From contig CAKURR010000010.1 in the NCBI GenBank assembly GCA_934675735.1, positions 1 to 64,000 of the forward strand: 64,000 nucleotides of DNA. Direction: 5' to 3'. Each line of letters starts with the position of its first letter. Positions within the stretch are counted from its first letter, which is position 1. Both the position numbers and the translations under genes were made by a program. The notes beneath the pieces are model-generated. The model saw only the letters and a list, made by a program, of their open reading frames with translations, was not told where the DNA came from and did no database searches. The stretch is from an uncultured Clostridia bacterium (lineage in GTDB: Bacteria; Bacillota; Clostridia; Christensenellales; Aristaeellaceae). Positions 1-8,300 of this stretch are shown piece after piece.

Positions 1-1193
1 ACGGTTTCCGCGTTCGCGTCGAAAAACCGCGCGAAATCGTAGGTCTTTTTCGCCCGCGTCCAGCAGTCGAAAAACTCTTCCACACACAGCACGCCCTTGT
101 CGCGGCAAAGCTCAAGAAGCATCGTGCTGGATGGATTGTGCGTCAGGCGGATGGCGTTCGCGCCCATCTGCACCATGCTGTCAAGCTGGCGCTCCATCGC
201 GCTTTTGTTCGCCTCCGCGCCGATGCACCCGAGGTCGTGGTGCAGGCATACGCCCTTGAGCTTGATGTTCTGCCCGTTGAGCCAAAATCCCGTATCCGCG
301 TCCCATTTCATGAACCGATACCCGAAAACCGCGCTCGCGATTTCCGTCCCGTCCGCCAGAATCGCCGCTTCGTACAGGTTCGGCGCGCCGACGTCCCATA
401 GTTCGGGCGCGCTGACGGTTGCGCTCAGCTCAAGCGCGTTCTCGCCGCTTTGCAACGCCGCCGTGCTTTCGCCGCTTCCGACTTCCGTCCCGTCTTTGCG
501 GATGACGAGCTTCACCGCGCGGTTTCCCGCCGCGCCGTAATTCGTCAGCGTAAACGCCGCCTTTGTCTCCACGTCGCCTTCGTATTCCGTCTCAAGGCTT
601 GGCGACGTGATGACTAACCCTTGCACCGAAAACCCCGCCTTTTCCAACCCCAGCAGATACACCGGGCGGTAAATGCCGCTGCCCGAATACCAGCGGGAGG
701 ACGGCTGACGGTTGACGACCTCCACCCGCAGCGTATTGACGCCGTCCGTCAGCTTGTCCGTCACGTCAAAGGAAAAAGGGTTGTACCCGTTTTTGTTCTC
801 GCCCAGCTTCACGCCGTTGAGCGTTACCGCGCTCTCCATGTATACGCCGTCAAAATACAGCACCGTCCGCTTCGTGCGCAGCGCGTCCGGCACGCGGAAG
901 CTCGTCTCATAGACCGCTTCCCCGCCGTCCAGATAGCCGCCCTCGTAGTCCGCGGGCGACGCGCTGTTAAAGTCCTCGCGGATGCTCCAGTCGTGCGGAA
1001 TCCGCACCGTCTGCCAGGCCTTGTCCCCCGCCTTGCGGAATCGCCATACCCGATGCGCGCCGTCAAAATCCCTGTCAACGGCTTCCGCCGTGTAAATCAC
1101 ACCTCCGCCGAGGTCGTAGGCGGCGACAATCTTCTCCCCGCCCGCCGTAAACGCCTCATTCAGCTGAAAGCCCAAATAACCCCAAATACCCAT
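1..1193 (-). CDS. Glycoside hydrolase family 2 enzyme (beta-galactosidase/beta-glucuronidase type), 3' end outside window
   Basis: About 397 codons of the N-terminal part of a GH2 exoglycosidase, which would remove terminal beta-linked sugars. The jelly-roll sugar-binding domain shows IPHDW at residues 65-69 and SRWYSGSGIYR at 166-176; an Ig-like domain follows (about 185-290), then the start of the TIM barrel with GANAIRLTHNP near 344. The catalytic glutamates lie past the window edge. ATG at 1193 is preceded by a GGAGGGAG box. No signal peptide is visible, so a cytoplasmic enzyme is likely. It is probably the first host gene beyond the phage block. Substrate cannot be read from this fragment. 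Confidence 0.9.
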   Translation of the reverse strand, partial: MGIWGYLGFQLNEAFTAGGEKIVAAYDLGGGVIYTAEAVDRDFDGAHRVWRFRKAGDKAWQTVRIPHDWSIREDFNSASPADYEGGYLDGGEAVYETSFRVPDALRTKRTVLYFDGVYMESAVTLNGVKLGENKNGYNPFSFDVTDKLTDGVNTLRVEVVNRQPSSRWYSGSGIYRPVYLLGLEKAGFSVQGLVITSPSLETEYEGDVETKAAFTLTNYGAAGNRAVKLVIRKDGTEVGSGESTAALQSGENALELSATVSAPELWDVGAPNLYEAAILADGTEIASAVFGYRFMKWDADTGFWLNGQNIKLKGVCLHHDLGCIGAEANKSAMERQLDSMVQMGANAIRLTHNPSSTMLLELCRDKGVLCVEEFFDCWTRAKKTYDFARFFDANAET

Positions 1194-1248
1194 TTTTACT
1201 CCCTCCGTCAGCGCGTCCGTCGTTCCCCATCGTAGCCCCTCGTCACCC

Positions 1249-1330
1249 CAACCCCCGAATGCGCCCCGCAGGGCGAAATCATTCGGGACGTAGCCCCTCG
1301 TTCCCGGGTGCAGGGTGTCCCTGCTCGTTT
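1249..1330. repeat. 82-bp intergenic repeat, copy 1
   Basis: Matches 4061-4142 at 81 of 82 positions in the same orientation. It contains inverted repeats: CCGAATG with CATTCGG flanking CGCCCCGCAGGGCG, and CAGGG-TGT-CCCTG. It lies in the 349-nt gap between the GH2 gene and the last fibre gene. A 15-nt motif, AAGCCCAGCGGAGCG, also occurs twice in this gap (near 1397 and 1526). Confidence 0.8.
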
Positions 1331-1350
1331 CAGTGGGGGTAATGGGGTTC

Positions 1351-1397
1351 TTAGGGGATTTAGGGGGAGAAATCGAAATCTCCCCATAATCCCCTAA
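1351..1397 (-). terminator. Long two-part hairpin after the last phage fibre gene
   Basis: TTAGGGGAT (1351-1359) pairs with ATCCCCTAA (1389-1397), and GGGGAGA (1364-1370) with TCTCCCC (1379-1385). It stands downstream of the fibre gene's stop on the minus strand and before the GH2 gene. No clean U-run follows, so termination is inferred. Confidence 0.4.
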
Positions 1398-1542
1398 GCC
1401 CAGCGGAGCGTCGTCTCTTTTACAACTCTGGCAAAACTTTTCTCTGATTCGTTGCTTTTTTTGATTTACTTCGATTTCGGCCATGCTATTTTCCCGCACA
1501 GCGGGCGCATGTCCGTAATCCCCACTAAGCCCAGCGGAGCGT

Positions 1543-2619
1543 TTACCCCATAATCCAGTTATACACCTGCATGCTCGTCAGCGCCTTGTCGTAGACCAGA
1601 CACGCGCTCAGCACGCCGTCGAAATACCGCCCCTTCACGCCGTCCGTCGTCCGGTATCCGCCCAAAATCAGGCTCTTTGCAACCGCCGTCGTGTAGTTTG
1701 TAATCGGCGAACCGCCCGTCATGTAGTTGCCGTTGTAGCTCCACGCCTTGACCGTCTCACCCGTAAACTGCACCGCAAACCGCCGCTTGCCCGCTTTCAG
1801 CGTTGCCAAATCGACCATCACTTTTGTATAGCCGTACAGATTCATCTGCAAACCGTTGCCGCCTGCAATCTGGATAGCAAGGCCCGGCCACGGGCTGCTC
1901 TCTTCCATACAGTGCATCAGCACATAGGTGTCATATGCGGCGGTCAGCGCATCGCCGCCCTGCACTTCAAACAGAATCGTGTACGTGGGCTTCGGGTCGA
2001 TGCTCTCAAAAAGTTTTACACCCGTGTCGATAACGGTTGCCTTCGCGGGCGTGAACTCGGTTTCGCTTGCCAGCTTGTAGACGGGCGTTTCGCCCGCAAT
2101 GTCCTGCGCCGTGTCCCCGCCGCTTTGCGCCGCCGTCACCGTCACCGCGCACGACGCGCTCTTTCCGCCGCAGCTGGCCGTCACCGTGCACGCGCCCGCC
2201 TTCACGGCTGTAACCAACCCGCCGCTCACCGTCGCATAGCCGCTCGGGCTGACCGACCAGCTCACGGCCTTGCTCGTCGCGTTGTCGGGCTTCACCGCAG
2301 CCGTCAGGGTTTCGGCTCTGCCCTCCTCCAGCGTCAGCACGCTCTTGTTTAGGCTCACACTCTCCACCGCGACGACCGCTTCGGCCTTCCATTCCTCTTT
2401 TAAGCTGTCGAGCGTCGCCTGCATGTCCGCGCTTGCGTAGGCCGCGTTTTCAAACAGCGATAAAATCAGCGCCCGCGCCGTGTCCGTCAGCCCGGCGCCC
2501 GGCTCTCCCTTCGCGCCCGCAGGGCCTGCCGCGCCCGTCGCGCCCTGTGCGCCCGGGTCGCCCTTCTCGCCCTTCGGCCCCTGAAAGCGCCTGATGTCCA
2601 CTTTGATGATGTCCGCCAT
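1543..2619 (-). CDS. Phage fibre/receptor-binding-like protein with collagen, Big_2 and LamG-like domains
   Basis: A 358-residue modular surface protein. A short N-terminal attachment segment is followed by a collagen-like Gly-X-Y run (about residues 16-45), a bacterial Ig-like Big_2 domain (about 83-160, including the VSLNKSVLTL type start) and a C-terminal concanavalin/LamG-like sandwich (about 185-357). This is the usual build of a trimeric tail fibre that binds carbohydrate. It begins 1 nt after the preceding gene's stop and is the last gene of the minus-strand late operon. A host-surface adhesin cannot be excluded, but the operon context favours a virion protein. Confidence 0.75.
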   Translation of the reverse strand: MADIIKVDIRRFQGPKGEKGDPGAQGATGAAGPAGAKGEPGAGLTDTARALILSLFENAAYASADMQATLDSLKEEWKAEAVVAVESVSLNKSVLTLEEGRAETLTAAVKPDNATSKAVSWSVSPSGYATVSGGLVTAVKAGACTVTASCGGKSASCAVTVTAAQSGGDTAQDIAGETPVYKLASETEFTPAKATVIDTGVKLFESIDPKPTYTILFEVQGGDALTAAYDTYVLMHCMEESSPWPGLAIQIAGGNGLQMNLYGYTKVMVDLATLKAGKRRFAVQFTGETVKAWSYNGNYMTGGSPITNYTTAVAKSLILGGYRTTDGVKGRYFDGVLSACLVYDKALTSMQVYNWIMG

Positions 2620-2620
2620 C

Positions 2621-2986
2621 TTACAGCCCTCCGATTGCGGGCAGAATCGTCAGCAGCCCGATTTCCATCGGCGTGACCGCCTCCTGCCAATCCGTCATGT
2701 TCCCTTCCGCGTCCGTCGTCACGCCCAGCGCATAGCGCACGTCCCACGCGTATTCCCTCGCCCTCAGCTTCGCCGTTTCCGCGCTGTCCAGCGGCACGAT
2801 GACCGTCCCGTCCGCCTGAGGCACGATGATTTTTTCTGTCAGCGCCCGCCGCCCGGGCCGCTCCCGCACGGTGAAAATCGCGCGGTCCTCCGCCGTGGGC
2901 ACATAACTCCCCTCGCGCGGCACAATCGCCAGCATCCCCGTGTCGCCCGCCGTCATCGTGATTTGCGTCCCGTTTACGCGAAACAC
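2621..2986 (-). CDS. Small beta-rich phage tail/fibre accessory protein, GTG start
   Basis: A 121-residue protein starting at GTG (2984-2986) with AGGAGG 8 nt upstream; it overlaps the end of the glycine-rich fibre gene by 13 nt. It starts VFRVNGTQITMTAGDTG, a beta-sandwich-like pattern often found in small structural proteins encoded beside baseplate or fibre genes. No enzymatic motif is visible. Longer starts upstream would translate antisense of the glycine-rich gene and are rejected. The role (fibre base, chaperone or neck decoration) is inference from position. Confidence 0.7.
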   Translation of the reverse strand: MFRVNGTQITMTAGDTGMLAIVPREGSYVPTAEDRAIFTVRERPGRRALTEKIIVPQADGTVIVPLDSAETAKLRAREYAWDVRYALGVTTDAEGNMTDWQEAVTPMEIGLLTILPAIGGL

Positions 2987-3882
2987 GCGCCCTGCCTCCT
3001 TTTCAGCTTTCTCATAAAGACCTGCACCCCGCCGTAAATCAGATTCGTGATTTTCACCCCGTTCAGATACAGCGCGCTCAGCTGCACGCCGTTGAATACC
3101 ACCGGAATCAAATCGTCCTGTGTTCCGCGCAGGATGACGATGCCGCTTCCGCCCGCGGCAGCCTGTCCGCCCTTGCCGTTGTATCGGCTGTCGCTGTCGG
3201 CATATCCGCCGCCCGGGCCGCCCGCGCCGCCGCCCGTGTTGGCCGCGCCCGCATTGCCGTCCGTGCCGTCCACGCCCGGGTAACCGCCTGTGCCGCCCGC
3301 ACCGCCGCCGCCCGCGCCGCCGTTTGCGCCCGCCACCTTCCAGCAGGGGCCGCCGCCGCCTCCGCCGCCGCCGTATTGGCCAAGGCCGAATATGTCCTTG
3401 CCTTCCGCGCCCGCCGTCGGAAGCTGGCCGTTCTTCGAGCCGCCCGTGCCGCCTGTGCCAAGGCCGCCAGCACCCGCAGCGCCCGGCGTGCCGCTCTCCT
3501 TCCAGCCCATCGTGCCCGCGCCTTTGCCGCCTTCCGCGCTCACGCCGAGGGCCGTTGTCGCCCCGCCGTCGTTGCCCGGGTTCCAGACCGCAGGCACAGC
3601 GCCGCCCGCGCCGATGTTCACCGCATAGCCCTGCCCCGCGGCAACCGCCGCCGCGCCCACGGCAACGCCGCCTCCGCCGCCTCCGCTTCCGCCCGCATCG
3701 TTGCCGTATTGCAGATGACACGCGCTCGACCCGCCGCCGCCCACACAGGCCACGTCAATGGCGCTCTTCGCATAGCTGAACGTCAACGTTCCCGATGTCA
3801 GCAGCAGAATGTACCAATAATTATCATCGCTCTGCGTCCGATACTGCCCCGTGTACCCAAACGCAGGAATCTTCTTCGCCAA
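2974..3882 (-). CDS. Glycine-rich phage tail fibre protein
   Basis: A 302-residue protein. Its short N-terminal domain (about residues 1-55) is followed by a very glycine-rich region (about 50-245) with long GGGGG runs, resembling polyglycine-sandwich fibre tips of tailed phages. A C-terminal beta segment (about 250-290) carries two related motifs, FNGVQLSALYLNGVKI and YGGVQVF. Glycine-rich fibre tips in other phages are variable host-range determinants; that role here is inferred. It lies in a run of three consecutive fibre-type genes. Confidence 0.7.
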   Translation of the reverse strand: MAKKIPAFGYTGQYRTQSDDNYWYILLLTSGTLTFSYAKSAIDVACVGGGGSSACHLQYGNDAGGSGGGGGGVAVGAAAVAAGQGYAVNIGAGGAVPAVWNPGNDGGATTALGVSAEGGKGAGTMGWKESGTPGAAGAGGLGTGGTGGSKNGQLPTAGAEGKDIFGLGQYGGGGGGGGPCWKVAGANGGAGGGGAGGTGGYPGVDGTDGNAGAANTGGGAGGPGGGYADSDSRYNGKGGQAAAGGSGIVILRGTQDDLIPVVFNGVQLSALYLNGVKITNLIYGGVQVFMRKLKRRQGACFA

Positions 3883-4342
3883 TCTCTCACTCCCTTATAT
3901 TTATTTTCTCGTTCCAGGGTACGCGGCGGTCAAGCCCTTCGGCCTTGCCGCCGATTTACCCTAAGGGCTTTCCGTTTTCGTCTGTTTGTTTCCGCCACAG
4001 GCGGCAACAGCCGAAAACCTCTTAGGAATCCTTCGGGCCCCATCTCTAAGAACCTTAGAGCAACCCCCGAATGCGCCCCGCAGGGCGAAATCATTCGGGA
4101 CGTAGCCCTTCGTTCCCGGGTGCAGGGTGTCCCTGCTCGTTTTAAGGGGTGTGGGGGGCAAGGGGGCGAAGAGGACCGCAGCCGAGCGCGCCCTGTGGGC
4201 GGCTCAACGAGGCGGAGCGTCCCAAGCGAAAGGGAGCAACATCGTTGCGACCATTGAGCGCGGTTAATCGAAATCCCCCTAAGCTCCCCTTGCCTGCGGA
4301 GCACGCCCCCGCATAGCCCGCAGGCTATGCACTCGTTCCCCG
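3883..4342. other. 460-nt gap between fibre genes, no supported gene
   Basis: An unusually long gap within an otherwise packed late operon. It holds the second 82-bp repeat and GC-rich inverted repeats. A 138-codon reading frame crosses it, but its composition follows the repeat DNA and it has no ribosome binding site. The gap may mark an inserted repeat unit that split the fibre cassette. Confidence 0.5.
4061..4142. repeat. 82-bp intergenic repeat, copy 2
   Basis: Matches 1249-1330 with a single mismatch (CCCTTCG against CCCCTCG). Both copies lie downstream of fibre genes in the same orientation and carry the CAGGG-TGT-CCCTG hairpin. Confidence 0.8.
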
Positions 4343-5335
4343 TCACCCCAACGTGATATAAAGAACGCTCCCCTGCAAGCTGAACGTCACCCCCGCAGGC
4401 CCTTGCGGCCCCTGCGGCCCTTGCGGCCCCTGTGGCCCTGTCGGTCCTTGTGGGCCTGTCGGTCCTTGCGGGCCTGTCGCCCCCGTCGCGCCCGTTGCCC
4501 CCGTCGCCCCTCTCGGCCCGCGCTCAATTCCCAGCGAAAGCACCTTGCGGCTTCCGTCGTCCGTCAGCGACGCCGTCGTCCCCGTGCCGTATTCCCGCGT
4601 CCACGCCGTCACCGCCATGTTCGCCAGATGCACCGCCTGATCGTTCGCGCTCGCCGCGCAGGCGTTCGCGTTCGCCGCCGCGCCGTTCGCGTTTTGGGCT
4701 GCACCGTTCGCGCCCGCCGCCGCATTGTTCGCGCCCTCAGCCGCGCTGCTTGCGCCCGCCGCCGCCGTGTTCGCGTTCTCCGTCGCCGCATTCGCGCCCG
4801 CAATCGCCTCCAGCGTCGCTTCCGTGGCCGTCTGCGCGTTCTCCGTCGCCGCGTTTGTCTCCGAAATCGCCGTGTTCATCTTCGAGAGCGTCAGGTTGAT
4901 TTCCGTCACCAGCGCGTCCCACGCGTTGCCCTGACTCGGCGTGACCTGTGTGCTCGGTGCGGGGCGGCTGATGGGCGTGAAGCTTCCCTCGTAACACGTT
5001 TTCGCCCGCGCCGCTTCTCCCGTCGCGCCGTAGCTCACATACACAAAGACCTTCACCGCGCTCGAGCGCGTCAGGTATGCGTCGGGGATGTCCGCCACCC
5101 ACACCCCTGCGGCCGCGTCAAAGCTCGCCAGCCGCGTTTCCGTCCGGCTGTCCCCCACAAAGCCGTATTGCGCCTGCACGACTGCCGCGTCGCCCGTCAG
5201 AAAATCGTCCAGCTCCGCCAGTTCTTCGGGCGTGGGCAGCCCGTGCATCCGCAGCCGCTGACCCGTGTCGTATTGATAAATCCCGCCGATGGCCGCGCTC
5301 TTGTGGTTGCGGCTCTCAAAACTCGCGTCAATCAT
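4343..5335 (-). CDS. Collagen-like phage fibre with BppU-type N-terminus
   Basis: A 330-residue protein. The N-terminal 120 residues resemble the baseplate-anchoring (BppU-like) domain of Gram-positive phage fibres. A long Ala/Asn-rich coiled region (about 150-235, repeating NAA, NGA and NTA units) follows, then a collagen-like run (about 270-320) of GATG and GPQGPT triplets, and a short beta cap. This suggests a trimeric shaft hung from the virion. Its ATG overlaps the stop of the 3010-residue gene by 4 nt, implying translational coupling. Confidence 0.75.
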   Translation of the reverse strand: MIDASFESRNHKSAAIGGIYQYDTGQRLRMHGLPTPEELAELDDFLTGDAAVVQAQYGFVGDSRTETRLASFDAAAGVWVADIPDAYLTRSSAVKVFVYVSYGATGEAARAKTCYEGSFTPISRPAPSTQVTPSQGNAWDALVTEINLTLSKMNTAISETNAATENAQTATEATLEAIAGANAATENANTAAAGASSAAEGANNAAAGANGAAQNANGAAANANACAASANDQAVHLANMAVTAWTREYGTGTTASLTDDGSRKVLSLGIERGPRGATGATGATGATGPQGPTGPQGPTGPQGPQGPQGPQGPAGVTFSLQGSVLYITLG

Positions 5336-8300
5336 TTGATTTGGCCCGCCTCCTTCTTTCTCCTCACCAGCTCCTCCAGCACCGCCTGCTTCGCCTTCGT
5401 CGCCTCTTCCTTCACCGCGCTCATTTTTTCCTCATCGCTCATCCTCTGCCACTTTCGGCTTTCCGTCAAGGGGCGCAGGCCCGTCACCCTTCGCCCGCTT
5501 CCGTTAAACAGCGCGTCCGCATAGGTGCCGTTCAGCCACCGCTTTTCCTCGTCCGTCAGGTGAATGGTCATGCCCGCGTACTGGTTCACGCCCACGCGAT
5601 TGACCCTCAGCGCCTTGGCCAGCGTCTTGGTCACGGTCACTTCATACTTGCTCCCGCTCACCAACTCGCCCGGCAGAAAGCTCGTCTCGCCCGTGCGGTA
5701 AGCAAGGTCGGTCAGCTCGTCGAGCGTCGCGTCGTTCTTCTCCCCGATGCTCGTCCACGGCGTAACGTAAGCGTTCAGCATGTGCAGCACCGCACTTTGC
5801 TGTTCCTTCCCCCAGTTGTAATAGCCGCTTTGCAGCGTCTTGTCGCCCGTGATGTCCGTTTTGACAGGCAGCGTCTGCCGCAGAATCGGCCAGTTCTGCG
5901 CAATCTGCTGATTGAAAAACTGCTTCACCGCGTTTTGGCTGTATACGTCGCGCACATACGGGTCGGTCGCTTTCGCCAGCGCGCGCACTGCCGACGGGGT
6001 CAGGCGGCTGGCCTGATTTTCCGCGACGTTCTCCGCAATGTTGTGCGCGATGCCCGCCGCGTCGTTGTATCCGCGAAACAGCGCGGCAAAGCCGGAGAGA
6101 AACGAGTTGTCAAACAGCTGGTTGCCCGTCTCCAGCGCCGAGCCGTAGAGCACGTCTCCCACCAGCCCGAGCACGTCCGCGTCCTCGCCCATCTGTTCAA
6201 GCCCCCACGCAATCTGCGCGCCGATGTAAAGCGGCCCGCTCGCGGGCTGCGCAAAATCCAGCGGAATTTCCATGTCGCCCAGTTTCAAATACGTGCTGTA
6301 ACTCTCGCCCTTCGCCTTGCGAATCACGCCGAGCTTCTTGTCCTCCTCGTCCTCGCGCCCGGGCTTGATAAAGCCCAGGCCCGCCAGCAGGCAGCCCACC
6401 GCCGCAAGCCCCGTGCCCGTCAGCCCGCGCCCCAGGTTCATGACGAATTTGCGCTGGTCGAATTTCGCGCCGCCGTTTCTCGTCCCGTCCCACAGGCCGT
6501 ATTGCAGCACCGCCCGCGCCAGCCCGATGGGGCTGTATTGCACCATGCGGCTCGCCACGTTCGTGGGCGTTTTGAGGAAGGGCATCATGCTCGTAATCGC
6601 GAAATCGGCCATCGGGCTTTCCTGCCGCGCCTTGTTGATGGCGCCGACAATGCCGTTGTCCTCCTGAAAAACGCGTTCCGTCGCGCGCACCGCCGCTTCG
6701 GTTTTCATTTCCTCCGGCGTCATGTCGCGCAGCCCGCGCGCCTCGCGTCCGTCCGCCTTCTGCGTGTCCGCGATTTTCGTGCCCAGCCGCTTGATGACCG
6801 CCAGCTCCTCCGCGTAACATTGCTCCCAGAACGGGCGGTCGCCCGCCTGCATCGCAAAATCCACGATGTTTTTGTAGGCCTGCAAAAACGCGTTGTTGTA
6901 GGTGCGGTTGTTGTGGCTTAAATCAAAACTGCTCGAGTGGCCCGTGTCCGCGTGCGTGATGAAGTAATCCACCATCGTCTGCCCGATTTCGCCCACAAAC
7001 GCGTCCCTGCCCTGCGCCTTCTCCGCGCGAGAGGGCGCGTCCGTCGTGCGGTTGCCCGTCCGTCTGGTGATGAGCGCGTTTTCAACCATGCCGCCGATTT
7101 TCTCGCTCGCCAGCTCCAGCGGGCGCATGAGCAGGTTGCTGGTGATGTTCTTGCTCCACGTTTTGGGGCTTGAAAGCATGTTGGTGTAGCCGAAGTTGTT
7201 GAGCTTTTCCGCCGTGCTTTCCTGCACCGTGTTCGCCTGCGCGTTGTAGACGCGCTGCAAGGCCGTCTTGCCCTCCGTCGTCACGGGCATTCCCTCAAGC
7301 TCGGGCCCTTCGGCGTAGAGGAATGTGCTCATCTGCCCCGCGATGTAGTTCAGGTCGGCTTCCGTCACCACCGCAAGCCCCTGTTTCATCGCCTCCAGCT
7401 GCTGGCACAGCGTCAGCAGCCCGTCGCCGCGGTTGTTGTTCGGCGTGGCGATAATCGCCGCCAGCATCCGCTCCTTCACCGTCGCGTAGCTGTATGTGTC
7501 GCCGACCAGCTTTGTTCCCCGCAATTTGTATCGGTCGATGAGTTCCGTTTTCCAGCTTTCAAGCGGCAGCCTCCACGGGTTGTCGTCGCTCACGTCGGCG
7601 GGCAGGCTGTCTATCTTCTGCTGCATCAGCTCCGCCGCCGTGTAAACCTTTTCCAAAATCGGCGGCAGGGGCGTTTCGATGAAACTGCCCTGCACCGCGT
7701 CGCCCGCCGGGCCGCGCGCGCCCGTCACGTCCTCCTGCGCCAAAACGGAAGTGCTTCCTTTATTGAATGGGTTGTTCGGGTCGAACTCGCCCGTCGGGTT
7801 GAGGCTGCCGTTCGTCTCGGTCTGCTCTTTGCGCATCCGCTCGACGGCTTCCCGGCTGCGCTGCTGCCGTTCCTTCCGGCCCTTCACGGGTGCTTGATTG
7901 CCGACGGGGATGTCGCCCGCCTGCACGCCCTTTTTCGCGTTGGCGCGGTCGGCCTTCTTCGTCGCCTCCGCCAGCGCGCCCGCCGCCGTCAGCTTCCCAA
8001 TGATTTTTCTCGCCTGCAACGCCTGTCCGGCGTTCGTGCCCTGCTCGTCATAAGCCTTTGCAATCACGTATGCCGTCGTCATCAGCCCTTCGTTCTCCGC
8101 GCGGATGAAGGCCACGGCCGCCGCCGCGTGGTCGTCCGCCGTCCATCTCTCGCGCGCCAAAAGGTCGCCCACCACCGCGTCGATGCCGCGCGCGTTGATG
8201 TCGTCGTTGGCCTTCTGCACCTGCTCGCGGTTGGTCGCCGTCTCGTACTCGCTGCCGCGAAGAAAGTCCTTCGTTCGGTCGGTCAGCGTGTCGAGCGCCT

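Noticed and set aside
3290..3628. Proline-rich plus-strand frame
   Set aside because: Exact antisense of the glycine-rich fibre gene (GGN read as NCC).
3930..4346. 138-codon frame on the minus strand across the fibre-gene gap
   Set aside because: It translates the 82-bp repeat and adjacent GC-rich repeats, has no ribosome binding site, and its Arg/Cys/Pro-rich composition is that of repeat DNA.
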